Assembly: GCF_001402915.1 (NCBI RefSeq)
Contig: NZ_CP012945.1
Coordinates: 1,775,501 to 1,839,500 of the forward strand
Origin: Devosia sp. A16
Lineage (GTDB): Bacteria; Pseudomonadota; Alphaproteobacteria; Rhizobiales; Devosiaceae
Direction: 5' to 3'
DNA: 64,000 nucleotides
The position numbers and the translations under genes are program-made. Shown piece after piece: positions 8,871 to 20,160 of the stretch. Under the pieces are notes generated by a model. That model ran no database searches, was not told the origin of the DNA, and saw only the letters and a program-made list of their open reading frames with translations. Position 1 is the stretch's first letter, and each line of letters begins with the position of its first letter.

Positions 8871-9713
8871 CTAACGGGCGACGATCAGCTCAATGCCGCG
8901 GCGCTCGAACTCTCGGGCATCTTCGTCGCGGATTGCATCGTCGGTGATGAACGAGTGAATCACGTCCAAAGTGCCAAGACGCGTGAACGAAGTGCGGTTG
9001 ATCTTGGTCGAATCCGCCACCAGGTAGACGTGCTGAGCCGCCTTGATCATCGCCTGCTTGAGCTGCAGGTCGGCAAAGCTCGGATAGGTGAGCCCCGCCT
9101 CCAGCGACACGCCGGCCGTGGCGAGAAACAGCTTTCCCGCCAGGATATCGCGGAAATACTCCACCGACTTGTCGCCGCTCAGCGACAGCGTCGGCGCCTT
9201 GAACTGGCCACCCGGCATGTGCACGGCAAACCCCGGCACCGCACCGAGGATCAGCGCGATGTTGAGCGCATTGGTGATGACCGTCAGCTCGCGCCGCTGC
9301 AACAGCCCATGCGCCACCTCGGTGGTGGTCGAGCCGGCATCGAGGATGATGGTCTCGCCGTCGCCGACCAGCGATGCGGCCCGCACCCCGATCTTGCGCT
9401 TTTTGTCCATGTTCTCAAGGTGTTGCAGGCTGAGCGTTTCGACCTGCCGCGGCAAGGTCTTGAGGAACGCGCCGCCATGTTCGCGCGACACGTAACCATC
9501 CGCCTCGAGGCGCTCCAGATCCTGCCGAATGGTGGCCTCGCTCACTTCGAATGCCGCCGAAAGATCGCGCACCCGCGCGCTGCCCTCTTCCTGCAGCCAT
9601 TCGAGGATCTTGCGACGCCGCGGCTCCGCCAACAGCCCGCCGAGCGTGGCGCCGGCCTCGACCGCGCCCGCCGCCTTGCGGTCTCCCCGCCGGTTGGTCT
9701 TGTGCTCGTTCAT
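8871..9713 (-). CDS. DeoR/GlpR family transcriptional regulator
   Basis: About 280 residues from the ATG at 9713 (MNEHKTNRRGD). The DeoR winged helix is at residues ~30-85 (RRRKILEWLQ, SEATIRQDLERLEADG, REHGGA), followed by the sugar-phosphate sensor domain with the family motif ILDAGSTTTEVAHGL and a C-terminal VADSTKINRTSF. The longer upstream frame overlaps the divergent promoter and is not favoured. It is divergent from the transketolase operon and follows the transporter operon, so it probably controls both in response to a phosphorylated sugar. DeoR proteins are usually repressors. Confidence 0.9.
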   Translation of the reverse strand: MNEHKTNRRGDRKAAGAVEAGATLGGLLAEPRRRKILEWLQEEGSARVRDLSAAFEVSEATIRQDLERLEADGYVSREHGGAFLKTLPRQVETLSLQHLENMDKKRKIGVRAASLVGDGETIILDAGSTTTEVAHGLLQRRELTVITNALNIALILGAVPGFAVHMPGGQFKAPTLSLSGDKSVEYFRDILAGKLFLATAGVSLEAGLTYPSFADLQLKQAMIKAAQHVYLVADSTKINRTSFTRLGTLDVIHSFITDDAIRDEDAREFERRGIELIVAR

Positions 9714-9851
9714 GCTCACGCTCGTTTTCTGTCGCAGCCAAACTACCGTGGCGCCGGCATTTCCGGCAACCCGCTCGCCCGGCTTTCCACCGCCGCCGTC
9801 GTCAAATATATGGCAAACGAAAGCAATCACAAATTTTCGATAGTGACGCGC

Positions 9852-9873
9852 GACAAACAATCGGTTAGTTGTC
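9852..9873. promoter_or_regulatory. imperfect palindrome in the divergent deoR-transketolase promoter
   Basis: GACAA-N12-TTGTC with further internal symmetry, flanked by an outer AGTGAC (9842-9847) / GTCACT (9871-9876) pair. It lies 65 bases before the transketolase TTG start and 140 bases before the DeoR start. The AAACGAAAG word at 9815 is in the same interval (9714-9937), which carries no gene. Position suggests an operator, probably for the adjacent DeoR protein; not verified. Confidence 0.4.
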
Positions 9874-9937
9874 ACTGCAAGATGCATGGGAGGACGCTGG
9901 CGACAGCCGCCCCTCACCACCGCTGGAGGAGGCAGTT

Positions 9938-10780
9938 TTGACGTTCCCGGCTTCCGCCGAGCTTCGCAACGATCCGGTCGCGCTGATCCGCGACAAGGCG
10001 CTGTGGATCCGCCGGCGCAGTTTTCAGATGGTCTACGAGGCGCAGTTGGGTCACCCCGGCGGCGATTTCAGCGCCGCCGATGTGCTGGCGACGCTGTATT
10101 TCGGCGTGCTGCGCCACGATCCCGCCAACCCTGCTGCTGCGGGCCGAGACCGCTTCGTGATGAGCAAGGGGCACTGCACCGGCGCCTTCTATGCCGTGCT
10201 GGCGGCGGCGGGCTTCTTCCCCGAGGCCGAACTCGCCACCTACATGCAGCCGCTGTCGAAACTCAACGGCCACCCCAATCGCAACTATCTGCCGGGGGTC
10301 GAGACCAATACCGGCCCGCTCGGCCACGGCCTGCCGGTCGCCACCGGCATCGCCATTGCCGGCCAGATCGACAATGCCGACTATCGCACCTTCGTCCTCA
10401 CCGGCGACGGTGAACTGCAGGAAGGCAGCAACTGGGAAGCCGCGCTCACCGCCGGCCATCGGAAGCTCGAAAACCTGACGCTGATCATCGATCGCAACCG
10501 GCTGCAGCAGGGCGCCCGCACCGAGGAGACGGCATCGCTCGATCCGCTCGACGACAAATGGCGCGCCTTCGGCTGGCATGTCGAAACCGTCGACGGCCAC
10601 GATCACCGTGCCCTCTATGACCTCTTGAGCGCCTCACCCAAGGGCCGTGGCAAGCCGCTCTGCGTCATCGCCAATACGTTCAAGGGCAAGGGCGTCAGCT
10701 TCATGCACGACAACGTCGCCTGGCACCATGGCGTGCCCAACAAGGAGCAATACGAGCAAGCCATGCGGGAACTCGCCTGA
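9938..10780 (+). CDS. transketolase, N-terminal (TPP-binding) subunit
   Basis: About 280 residues. I place the start at the TTG at 9938 because GGAGGAGG lies five bases before it; an ATG at 9869 is in frame but sits on the putative operator and lacks a ribosome site. The TPP motif is visible as GDGELQEGSNWEA ... NRLQQG, with the family signatures RRRSFQMVYEAQLGHPGG and SKGHCTGAFYAVL. It is the first half of a split transketolase; the second half follows with a TGATG overlap. Together they should move a two-carbon ketol unit with thiamine diphosphate. Beside an FGGY kinase and a TIM-barrel isomerase, the closest described system is apulose-4-phosphate transketolase subunit A; the assignment is inference. 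Confidence 0.9.
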   Translation: MTFPASAELRNDPVALIRDKALWIRRRSFQMVYEAQLGHPGGDFSAADVLATLYFGVLRHDPANPAAAGRDRFVMSKGHCTGAFYAVLAAAGFFPEAELATYMQPLSKLNGHPNRNYLPGVETNTGPLGHGLPVATGIAIAGQIDNADYRTFVLTGDGELQEGSNWEAALTAGHRKLENLTLIIDRNRLQQGARTEETASLDPLDDKWRAFGWHVETVDGHDHRALYDLLSASPKGRGKPLCVIANTFKGKGVSFMHDNVAWHHGVPNKEQYEQAMRELA

Positions 10781-11733
10781 TGAGCGCCGCTGCCCCCGCC
10801 CCTGCCGGCTGGCACGATTGCCGCGACACCTTCTCCAAAACCGTCGAGGCGCTGGCCGAAGCCGATCCGCGCATCGTCACCGTGGTGAGCGACAGCGTCG
10901 GCTCGTCCAAGCTGGTCAATTTCAGGAAGCGCTGGCCCGAGCGCATGGTCAATGTCGGCATTGCCGAACAGACCGTGGTGGCGGTCGGCGCCGGCCTCGC
11001 CAATGGCGGCAAGATCCCCTTCATTTCGGCCGCTGCCTGCTTCCTCACCGCCCGGGCGATGGAGCAGATCAAGGCCGATATCGCCTATACCAATGTCAAC
11101 GTGAAGCTGATCGGCCAGTCGAGCGGCATCGCCTATGGCGAGCTCGGCCCCACCCACCACTCCATCGAGGATATGGCCTGGCTGCGGCTGCTCAACAACC
11201 TGACGCTGATCGTCCCCTCCGACCCTTGGGAGACCGAGCAGGCGATCCGCGCCGCCGCCGCCCTCGATGGCCCAGTCTTCGTGCGGGTGAGCCGCATGCC
11301 GGTCCCCGACCTGCCCCGCAGCAATCCGCGCTTCGAGATCGGCAAGGCCGAGACGCTGCGCGACGGCGACGATCTCGCCATCATCGCCAATGGCGTGATG
11401 GTGCATCGGGCGCTGACCGCGGCCGAAGCGCTGGCTGCGGACGGTGTCGCGGCGCGCGTCATCAACATGTCGACGGTGAACCCGCTCGACGAGGCCACCA
11501 TTCTCGACGCCGCGAAAACCGGGGCGGTCGTCACCGTCGAAGAGCACTCGGTGCGCGGCGGCCTCGGCGGGGCGGTGGCCGAGGTGCTGGCGACGCACGA
11601 TCCGGTGCCGATGCGTATCCTCGGCTTCCCGGGGTTCCTCCCCACCGGCTCGGCCGACTGGCTGCTCGAGCATTTCCACCTGAACGCCGCCGGCATCGCC
11701 GACGCGGCCCGCCAGCTGCTCGCCCGCAAATGA
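10780..11733 (+). CDS. transketolase, C-terminal (PYR) subunit
   Basis: 317 residues; pyrimidine-binding domain (DSVGSSKLVNFRKRWPERMVNVGIAEQ, with the catalytic Glu in GIAEQ) and the C-terminal transketolase fold (INMSTVNPLDEATILDAAKTGAVVTVEEH). The start ATG overlaps the stop of the N-terminal subunit, ensuring equal production of the two halves. It completes the split transketolase; the candidate physiological reaction is cleavage of a ketose phosphate such as apulose 4-phosphate, by analogy with AptB. A generic xylulose-type substrate is the alternative. Confidence 0.9.
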   Translation: MSAAAPAPAGWHDCRDTFSKTVEALAEADPRIVTVVSDSVGSSKLVNFRKRWPERMVNVGIAEQTVVAVGAGLANGGKIPFISAAACFLTARAMEQIKADIAYTNVNVKLIGQSSGIAYGELGPTHHSIEDMAWLRLLNNLTLIVPSDPWETEQAIRAAAALDGPVFVRVSRMPVPDLPRSNPRFEIGKAETLRDGDDLAIIANGVMVHRALTAAEALAADGVAARVINMSTVNPLDEATILDAAKTGAVVTVEEHSVRGGLGGAVAEVLATHDPVPMRILGFPGFLPTGSADWLLEHFHLNAAGIADAARQLLARK

Positions 11734-13202
11734 GCAACGGGCTGATCCTCGCCATCGACCAGGGGACCACCAACACCAAGGCCCTGGCCTTCGACGCCGA
11801 CGGCCGGGTGGTCGCCAGCGCCTCCGTGGCGATGCCGGTCAACTATCCGCAGCCGGGCTGGGCCGAACAGTCGGCCACCGACATCTGGCAGAGCGTCCGA
11901 ACGGTGATCGCCGAAGTGGTGGCCAAGGTCGGTCCCGACCTGGACGCGCTGGCCATCTCCAACCAGCGCGAGACCATCGTCGTATGGGACAGTCGCACCG
12001 GACAACCCATCGCCCCGGCGATCCTCTGGCAATGCCGCCGCTCGGCGGTCGCCTGCGCCGCCATCCGCGCTGCCGGGCATGGCGCGCTGATCGAGGCGCG
12101 CACCGGGCTCGGCGTCGATCCGCTGTTCCCGGCGGCGAAGCTCGCCTGGATTCTCGACAACCTCGCGGGCGCCCGCGACGTCGCCGCCTCGGGCCAGTTG
12201 CGCGCTGGCACCATCGACGCCTGGCTGTTGTGGAACCTCACCGGCGGAGAGCACGCTACCGATCATTCCAACGCGTCGCGTACTCAGCTGTTCAACACCG
12301 AGACGCTCGGCTGGGACGACGAGCTCGGCCGCATCTTCAACGTGCCGCTCGAGCTGCTGCCGAAGGTCCGCCCCTCCGACAGCGCCTTCGGCACGGTCGC
12401 GGCAGGGGTTTCCGCCCTCGCTGCCGGCACCCCGGTGCACGCCATGATCGGCGACTCCCATGCTGCCCTGTTCGGGCACGGCGTGCGCGAACCCGGCACG
12501 GTGAAAGCTACCTACGGCACCGGCTCGTCGCTGATGACGCTGACCACGGCCCGCATCATGAGTCGCAGCGGCCTTTCCTCGACCATTGCCTGGAGCACCA
12601 GCGCCGGCGTCGCCTATGCGCTCGAGGGCAATATTTCGGTCTCCGGCCAGGCCGTCGCCTTCATGGGGAGCCTGCTGGGCCTTGCCGACCCCGCCGCGGT
12701 CGCGACGCTCGCCGCCACCGTGCCCGACAGCAACGGCGTCACCTTCGTGCCGGCCCTGGTCGGGCTCGGCGCCCCCTATTGGGATCCCGACGCCCGCGGC
12801 AGCATCTCGGGCCTCGCGCTCGGCACCACTCCCGCCCACCTCGCCCGCGCCGCCGTCGAAGCCATTGCCTTCCAGGTCACTGACGTCTTCACCGCCATGG
12901 AGACCGACCTTGGCCAGCCACTGGCCCGCCTTTCGGCCGATGGCGGCGCGGCGCGCAACGACATGCTGATGCAGTTCCAGGCCGACCTGCTCGACCGCCC
13001 GGTGCTGCGCGGCGAGCTGCCCGAAGTGAGCGCCGCCGGTGCCGCGCTGCTGGCCGCCACCGGCCTCGGTCGCAACACCAGGCGCGCGCCCAAAGCGCAA
13101 CGCGAGTTCACCCCGCAAATGTCCGACGCGCAGCGCAACGCGGCGCTCTCGGGCTGGCTCGCCGGCGTCGGCCGCGTGCTGCAGCGGGACCCCATCACCT
13201 GA
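11730..13202 (+). CDS. FGGY-family carbohydrate kinase
   Basis: 490 residues from the ATG at 11730, which overlaps the transketolase stop as ATGA; upstream in-frame sequence is an out-of-frame reading of the transketolases. The ATP-grasp motif [13 protein letters not shown] is at residues 9-21, with QPGWAEQS, the FGGY C-domain motif [38 protein letters not shown] split over the middle, and DGGAARND near residue 405. It resembles glycerol and xylulose kinases; in this operon it most likely phosphorylates the ketose made by the downstream isomerase before transketolase cleavage. Apulose kinase (AplK) has this operon context, hence that candidate. Confidence 0.9.
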   Translation: MSNGLILAIDQGTTNTKALAFDADGRVVASASVAMPVNYPQPGWAEQSATDIWQSVRTVIAEVVAKVGPDLDALAISNQRETIVVWDSRTGQPIAPAILWQCRRSAVACAAIRAAGHGALIEARTGLGVDPLFPAAKLAWILDNLAGARDVAASGQLRAGTIDAWLLWNLTGGEHATDHSNASRTQLFNTETLGWDDELGRIFNVPLELLPKVRPSDSAFGTVAAGVSALAAGTPVHAMIGDSHAALFGHGVREPGTVKATYGTGSSLMTLTTARIMSRSGLSSTIAWSTSAGVAYALEGNISVSGQAVAFMGSLLGLADPAAVATLAATVPDSNGVTFVPALVGLGAPYWDPDARGSISGLALGTTPAHLARAAVEAIAFQVTDVFTAMETDLGQPLARLSADGGAARNDMLMQFQADLLDRPVLRGELPEVSAAGAALLAATGLGRNTRRAPKAQREFTPQMSDAQRNAALSGWLAGVGRVLQRDPIT

Positions 13203-13230
13203 ACCAGAACAATTCGAGGGAGAGAAGAAG

Positions 13231-14211
13231 ATGAGCAAGCTGCGCTTCGGAGCCGGCATCTGGCACTTTGCCACCTATGTCGATCGCTATGCCACCGACG
13301 GCTATGGCGAGCCGCGCAACGTCATCGAGGCGATCGACCTCGCCGGCAAGGTGCGCGACCTCAGCGTCGTCGACATCAACTACCCATTCTTCGGCGGTGA
13401 ATTCAGCAACGCCCAGATCAAGGCCGCGCTCGACCGCAACAAACTCGGCGTCATCGGCATCACCCCCGAGATCTACACCCGCGAGTTCAGGAAGGGCGCC
13501 TTCACCAATCCCGACCCCGGCATCCGCCAGCGCGCCCACGAACTGATCACCGAAGCCGCCGGCGTGGTGCGCGAGTTCAAGGCCGAATACGTCAAGCTGT
13601 GGCCGGGACAGGATGGCTGGGACTATCCGTTCCAGGTCGATCACGGCGCCTTGTGGAAGAACTCGCTCGACGGCGTCGGCCGGCTTGCCTCGGAGAACCC
13701 GGACCTCAAATTCGTCATCGAGTACAAGCCGCGCGAGCCGCGCGTCCATATGAGCTTTGACTCGCTGGCGAGGACGCTCCTTGGCATCGAGAGGATCGGC
13801 CTGCCCAATGTCGGCATCCTGCTCGATTTCGGTCACGCCATTTTCGGCGGCGAATCTGCCGCCGACTCGGCGCAGATGGCGATCGACTACGGCCGACTGT
13901 TCGGCATGGACGTCAACGACAACTATCGCTCGTGGGACGACGACCTGGTGACCGGCAGCCTCCACCCGATCGAGCTGTTCGAGTTCTTCCACGTTCTGCG
14001 CAAGAACAAGTGGGACGGGGTCTGGCAGCTCGACCAGTTCCCGTTCCGCGAGGACAGCGTTGCAACTGCGGATCACGCCATCGACTTCCTCAAGGCGGTG
14101 GACCGCGGCCTCGAAGCGCTCGACCTCAAGGCGCTGCGCCAGGCCCAGGAAGACCACGACGCGATCACCGCGCTGCGCATCGCGCAGAAGGCGTTGTTCG
14201 GCGCGTTCTAG
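13231..14211 (+). CDS. sugar isomerase/epimerase, xylose-isomerase-like TIM barrel
   Basis: 326 residues; AP-endonuclease-2/xylose-isomerase-like TIM barrel. Likely metal ligands are in [23 protein letters not shown] and [26 protein letters not shown] ribosome site precedes the ATG at 13231. It is the last gene of the transketolase-kinase operon, 28 bases after the kinase. It should interconvert an aldose and ketose (or epimerise) to feed the kinase. D-apiose isomerase is the family member known from an operon with the same partners; L-rhamnose-isomerase-like or ketose 3-epimerase activity are alternatives. Confidence 0.87.
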   Translation: MSKLRFGAGIWHFATYVDRYATDGYGEPRNVIEAIDLAGKVRDLSVVDINYPFFGGEFSNAQIKAALDRNKLGVIGITPEIYTREFRKGAFTNPDPGIRQRAHELITEAAGVVREFKAEYVKLWPGQDGWDYPFQVDHGALWKNSLDGVGRLASENPDLKFVIEYKPREPRVHMSFDSLARTLLGIERIGLPNVGILLDFGHAIFGGESAADSAQMAIDYGRLFGMDVNDNYRSWDDDLVTGSLHPIELFEFFHVLRKNKWDGVWQLDQFPFREDSVATADHAIDFLKAVDRGLEALDLKALRQAQEDHDAITALRIAQKALFGAF

Positions 14212-14219
14212 AGCTTTGA

Positions 14220-14250
14220 GCCGGCGGTCGCGCCAATAGCGACTGCCGGC
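14220..14250. terminator. bidirectional hairpin between convergent genes
   Basis: GCCGGCGGTCGC pairs with GCGACTGCCGGC across a 7-base loop, between the isomerase stop (14211) and the stop of the convergent UxuA-like gene (14259). No clear T tract follows on either side, so it is a probable rather than classical intrinsic terminator. Confidence 0.5.
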
Positions 14251-14258
14251 TGCTCCGG

Positions 14259-15305
14259 CTACTTGCGGCTGAACTCCAGCATGCGGATCAGCCCCTGCAT
14301 GTAGCCGATGGCATGCGCCCGGCCGCGATGGTTCCAGTCGCTGTCGCCGTCCATCTTGGGCACGTGGTCGTCGAGCAGGAAACCGTCGAAACCGTTCTCG
14401 GCCAGGAGCGCAATCACCTCGGCCGGGTCGTAATTGCCATCGCCGATAAAGCACTCGGTGAAGTTCGGCACGGTCCCCTGCACATCGCGGAAATGGATAT
14501 AGGCGATGCGCCCCTTGGGCGCGAAGAACTCGATCATTTCGGTGACGTTCTTTTTGCCGCCGATCATTTCCGAACAGCAGCCGAGGCAGAGATCGAGCGC
14601 CCAGCTCGGCGAGTCGCCGAACAGCTCATAGGCCTTCTTGAAGTTGTCCGGTTTGTAGAACAGCCGCGCCACGCCGCCCAGCATTGGCACCGGCGGATCG
14701 TCGGGGTGCAGCGCCAGCCGCAACCCCTCTTCTTCCGCCACCGGCAGCACCGCGCTCATGAAGTAGCTGTAGTTGCTCCACATCTGCGCCTCGGAAATGA
14801 ACGGCCCGTCTTTGCCGAACAGCGGCATGCCGGAGAGTCTTCCGAGACCGGTCGGCATGAAGCTTCGCAGCAGGTCCAGGTTCTCACTGTTCGCCTCCAC
14901 AACCGCCATGTCGAACTTGCGGGCCGTGGCGCCGCCACGGGTCGGGCCGACATAGTCGGTCGTCCATACCGAGTTGGGCATGAAATGCAGACCGAGCACC
15001 GGGATGCCGGCCCGTGCCACGGCGCGGATCGTCGCCTGATAGTTCTCGATCTCCGCGTCGCGGCCCTCGAGCCCCATCATCGCCTTCATGTAGAATTGCG
15101 ACGGTACGTTCTCGATCGCCTCGAACGTCAGTCCGGCTGCGCGGACCTTGTCGGCCAGTTCGCGCACATCCTTTTCGGCCCACTTGCCGTCGCCGGGCAG
15201 GGCCGGGTTGTTCATCTGCAACCCGGTGACCCCGATCTGTTTGGCGAAGCGCAACCGCTCCTCGGTCAGGTCGTGAAACTGCCCGACCGCCGCTCTGATA
15301 CCCAT
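14259..15305 (-). CDS. mannonate dehydratase family protein (UxuA-like)
   Basis: 348 residues from the ATG at 15305, preceded by GGAG seven bases upstream. A TIM barrel with UxuA-family hallmarks: HPDDPPVPMLGG, a Cys-rich metal site LCLGCCSE, HFRDVQG, and a C-terminal DDHVPKMDGD ... GYMQGL segment in place of the usual PDHG. Canonical UxuA dehydrates D-mannonate to 2-keto-3-deoxygluconate. The divergence at the active-site strand leaves room for another sugar acid. It lies downstream of a solute-binding protein on the same strand and near a GntR/FadR regulator of the kind that controls hexuronate pathways. Confidence 0.78.
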   Translation of the reverse strand: MGIRAAVGQFHDLTEERLRFAKQIGVTGLQMNNPALPGDGKWAEKDVRELADKVRAAGLTFEAIENVPSQFYMKAMMGLEGRDAEIENYQATIRAVARAGIPVLGLHFMPNSVWTTDYVGPTRGGATARKFDMAVVEANSENLDLLRSFMPTGLGRLSGMPLFGKDGPFISEAQMWSNYSYFMSAVLPVAEEEGLRLALHPDDPPVPMLGGVARLFYKPDNFKKAYELFGDSPSWALDLCLGCCSEMIGGKKNVTEMIEFFAPKGRIAYIHFRDVQGTVPNFTECFIGDGNYDPAEVIALLAENGFDGFLLDDHVPKMDGDSDWNHRGRAHAIGYMQGLIRMLEFSRK

Positions 15306-15435
15306 TATCGTCTCCGACTGGAAAATGTGTTCGATTCTCTGTCGGGTCATTACCGCCAGAGCCTTTCGTCATCAGGTGGAAGAGCCCCGTCACCCCCGCC
15401 GCAAGAGGTCGCTGAGCCAAGCTCATGCCCGGAAG

Positions 15436-16751
15436 TCAGTACTTGTCGTAAATCGCCTGGGTTGAGGCCTGGGCCTCGGCGATCGCCTTGTCGAAGTCCC
15501 AGCCATCCACCACCACGCGCTGCGCCAGCTTGGGGATGATGAAGTTGGCCGACATGTCGGCATAGGCGGCGTTGAACAGATCCGGATAGGCGGGCGACGT
15601 GCCGGTCTTCGCCAGATCGAGCAGGCCATTGAGAATGGTGTTGGAGCCGTCGAAGGCGGGGAGCTTTTCCTGATCCTTCAGCACCGGCCCCCAGATGGCG
15701 TACTGGAAGTACTCATTCATGAACTCGGAGTTGGCGAGGTGCTCGAGCAGCGACTTGCCCTCCTCGACCAGCGGACTCCTGGCATTGATCACGCGGCTCT
15801 GCGGGCTGACCGGTGAGATCGTGCCGATCGGGCCGGCGGGCAGCGCCGAGAAGCCGGTCGATTCGAACAGCTCCGGATCGTCCTTGCGCGCCGCCACTGC
15901 CACCGAACCGGTATTGGCGATGAAGCCGACCTGGCCCGAAAGGTAGGCCTGGTTGTCGCCGGAGCCGTCCCATACGGTGTTGCCCGGCGCGAACAGACCC
16001 TTGTCCCAGGCGGCCTTCAGCCAGGTCAGCCACAACCGGGTTTCAGGCGAGTCGAGCGTTACTTTCTTCCCGGCATCGTCGGCGATGCGGCCACCGAATG
16101 ATTGCAGCACGCTGGTCTGCAGGTTTCCGTCGCCGACATTGGAGAGCGCGAGGCCGAGCCCGGAAACCGGCGCCTTGTTGATGGCTTCCGCCTGCGTCAC
16201 CAGTTCGTCCCAGGTCCTGGGCGCCTCGGTGAAGCCCGCCGGCTCGAGCAGGTCCTTGCGCCGCATCAGCAGGTTGCCGCTGACCCCGAACGGAATGGCG
16301 GTGCGTCCGCCTGCGATGGCCGTCATGTCGCTGGCCTTCGCCGGACCATCGAACCAACCGCCATGCGTCGCGCCGATCCGCTCATAGACGTCATCGACCT
16401 TGGCGAAGACCTCTTGTCGCGAGAGCAATGTCAGCAGTTCCAGCCCGACGTCGAAGACATCCGGCAGCGTTCCCGACGCGATCGCGGCCGAGACCTTCTG
16501 CGTGATCTCGTTGACGTTGATCAGCACCACTTCGGTTTCGACCTTGTTCGTCGCGCCCCAGGCCGTAACCGCGTCGATCAGCAGCTTGTGGGCCGTGTCG
16601 CTCAGTACGAGGCCGCCCCAGTAGGTCAGCTTGCGCGGCTGTGCAATCGCCGGCATCGACAGCCCGCGGTTGCAGCCAAGGCCATCCCGCCCGCCGCGCT
16701 CGCCAGCACCTGTCGCCGCGTCCAGCCGCCGGTTCTTGTTTTCTTGTTCAC
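15436..16751 (-). pseudogene. ABC solute-binding protein with Tat signal, apparent 1-base frameshift
   Basis: The mature part (from ~16656 down to 15436) is an intact family-1 solute-binding protein (RKLTYWGGLVLSDTAHK, WDELVTQAEAINKAP). The signal peptide is in a different frame: a GTG at 16751 with GGGAGG upstream starts a twin-arginine signal (WTRRQVLASAAGG, then ALAATAG). Adding one G to the GGG run at 16663-16665 joins it to LSMPAIAQ, a normal export cleavage region. Either the gene is really broken or a homopolymer base was missed in sequencing; I favour the latter because the 400-residue remainder is undamaged. No permease or ATPase gene lies nearby. Confidence 0.72.
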
Positions 16752-16845
16752 TGCCTTGTCCTCCCAAGTGCCGTGCTCCGGTGACGAGGACGTTTCCGGC
16801 CACTGTCCATTGGCCTGAACCGTCGCTGGTGCATCCCTCAAACTG

Positions 16846-16875
16846 GCATGACAGGTAACAGCATGACGGCATGAC
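16846..16875. promoter_or_regulatory. three direct GCATGAC repeats before the GntR gene
   Basis: GCATGAC occurs at 16846-16852, 16861-16867 and 16869-16875 in the 186-base divergent interval between the solute-binding protein and the GntR/FadR gene. Spacings of 15 and 8 bases and the shared location suggest an operator for the adjacent regulator. Inference from repetition and position only. Confidence 0.35.
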
Positions 16876-16937
16876 ATCAAGCCTTGCGAGCTAATCCGTT
16901 TTGGCTATGTTGAGCCACGATCTGGAGAGGAAAAGCG

Positions 16938-17702
16938 ATGAGCCAAGCCGATGGCGGCCCCGTTCTCGGGCTGGCGCCGATTTCACGGCCCAAGCTTTAC
17001 GAGGTCGTGGCAGCACGACTCGAGGCGGCCATCCGCGATGGGCGACTGAAGCCGGGCGATCGCCTGCCATCCGAGCGAGACCTGATGGAGACTTTTGACA
17101 CCGGGCGGCCGGCCGTGCGCGAGGCCTTCCTGTTTCTGGAGAAGAAGGGGCTGATCGAAACCGAGAACGGCCGACGCGCCCGGGTCCGCAAACCCGATGT
17201 CGGCAGCGTCCTCGAATCTCTCGACAGCGTCATCCATCTGTCGCTGCAGGATGGCGAGACCTTCAAGGACCTGTTCGCCGCCCGCTCGTTCCTCGAGCAG
17301 GCCATGGCACGGAATGCCGCTCTGCACATCACCGACGCACAGCTGCAGATGCTCCGCGAAAGGCTCGACGAGAACGGGCGCGCCGTCGGCGACCGGCACG
17401 AATTCGTTCGCACCGATGCGCTGTTCCATCGCGCCCTGTTCGAAATCGCCGACAACCGCATCTTCGAGGCCGTGCACGACGCCTTCGCTGGCTGGGTGGA
17501 GGAACGGCGATCCAGGCTCCAGCGCCAGTCGTTCACCGAAGAGCGCGCCCACCGCCAACACGTCCAGATCTTCGACGCCATCGCCGCCCGCGATCCGGAC
17601 GCCGCCGAGGCGGCCATGCGCTACCACCTCAAGGGCTGGTGGGCGGCGTGGCTCGCCCAGAAGGAACCTTCCCAGGAGGAATACGCCGACCCACCGAAGT
17701 AG
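16938..17702 (+). CDS. GntR/FadR family transcriptional regulator
   Basis: 254 residues; N-terminal GntR winged helix (YEVVAARLEAAIRDGRLKPGDRLPSERDL) and a C-terminal all-helical FCD ligand domain with metal-binding-type Asp/His positions (RTDALFHRALFEIADN, HRQHVQIFDAI). GAGAGGAAAAGCG precedes the ATG. Divergent from the solute-binding protein / UxuA-like pair, which it probably regulates. FCD-domain GntR proteins commonly bind small organic or sugar acids, in keeping with the UxuA-like enzyme next door. Confidence 0.9.
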   Translation: MSQADGGPVLGLAPISRPKLYEVVAARLEAAIRDGRLKPGDRLPSERDLMETFDTGRPAVREAFLFLEKKGLIETENGRRARVRKPDVGSVLESLDSVIHLSLQDGETFKDLFAARSFLEQAMARNAALHITDAQLQMLRERLDENGRAVGDRHEFVRTDALFHRALFEIADNRIFEAVHDAFAGWVEERRSRLQRQSFTEERAHRQHVQIFDAIAARDPDAAEAAMRYHLKGWWAAWLAQKEPSQEEYADPPK

Positions 17703-17814
17703 GGTCGCCGGGTGCAATGCAAGCACCGGTCGAGGCTGACCAAGTTGCCCCGGCGGGCCGGTGACGATCTCTCGAACTCTCTGTTTCAAGAGATCGCCGC
17801 ACGGCCCTTCGGAC

Positions 17815-19926
<2,112 letters not shown>

Positions 19927-20160
19927 TTGCAGCTCCGTGAGAAATCCACAGGGGGAAGTTCGTTGTGGCCGGAACGTTCCCCGCCGCGACTCGATCGGCA
20001 AGGGCGGTGCGTCGGGGGCTCGACGAGGCCGTGTCGATCAGCCGCGTCGGAGGATCGTTTCACGGCGCCGGGAACTGCCGGCGATGGACCGATCGCTCGG
20101 CGATGGGATGCCCCCGACCCATCGCCGGCAACAGCCATGCGCCGGCCGGATCAGGCCGGG

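Noticed and set aside
10647-11729. In-frame 5' extension of the FGGY kinase
   Set aside because: It reads the transketolase genes in the wrong frame; the kinase begins at the ATG at 11730 that overlaps the transketolase stop.
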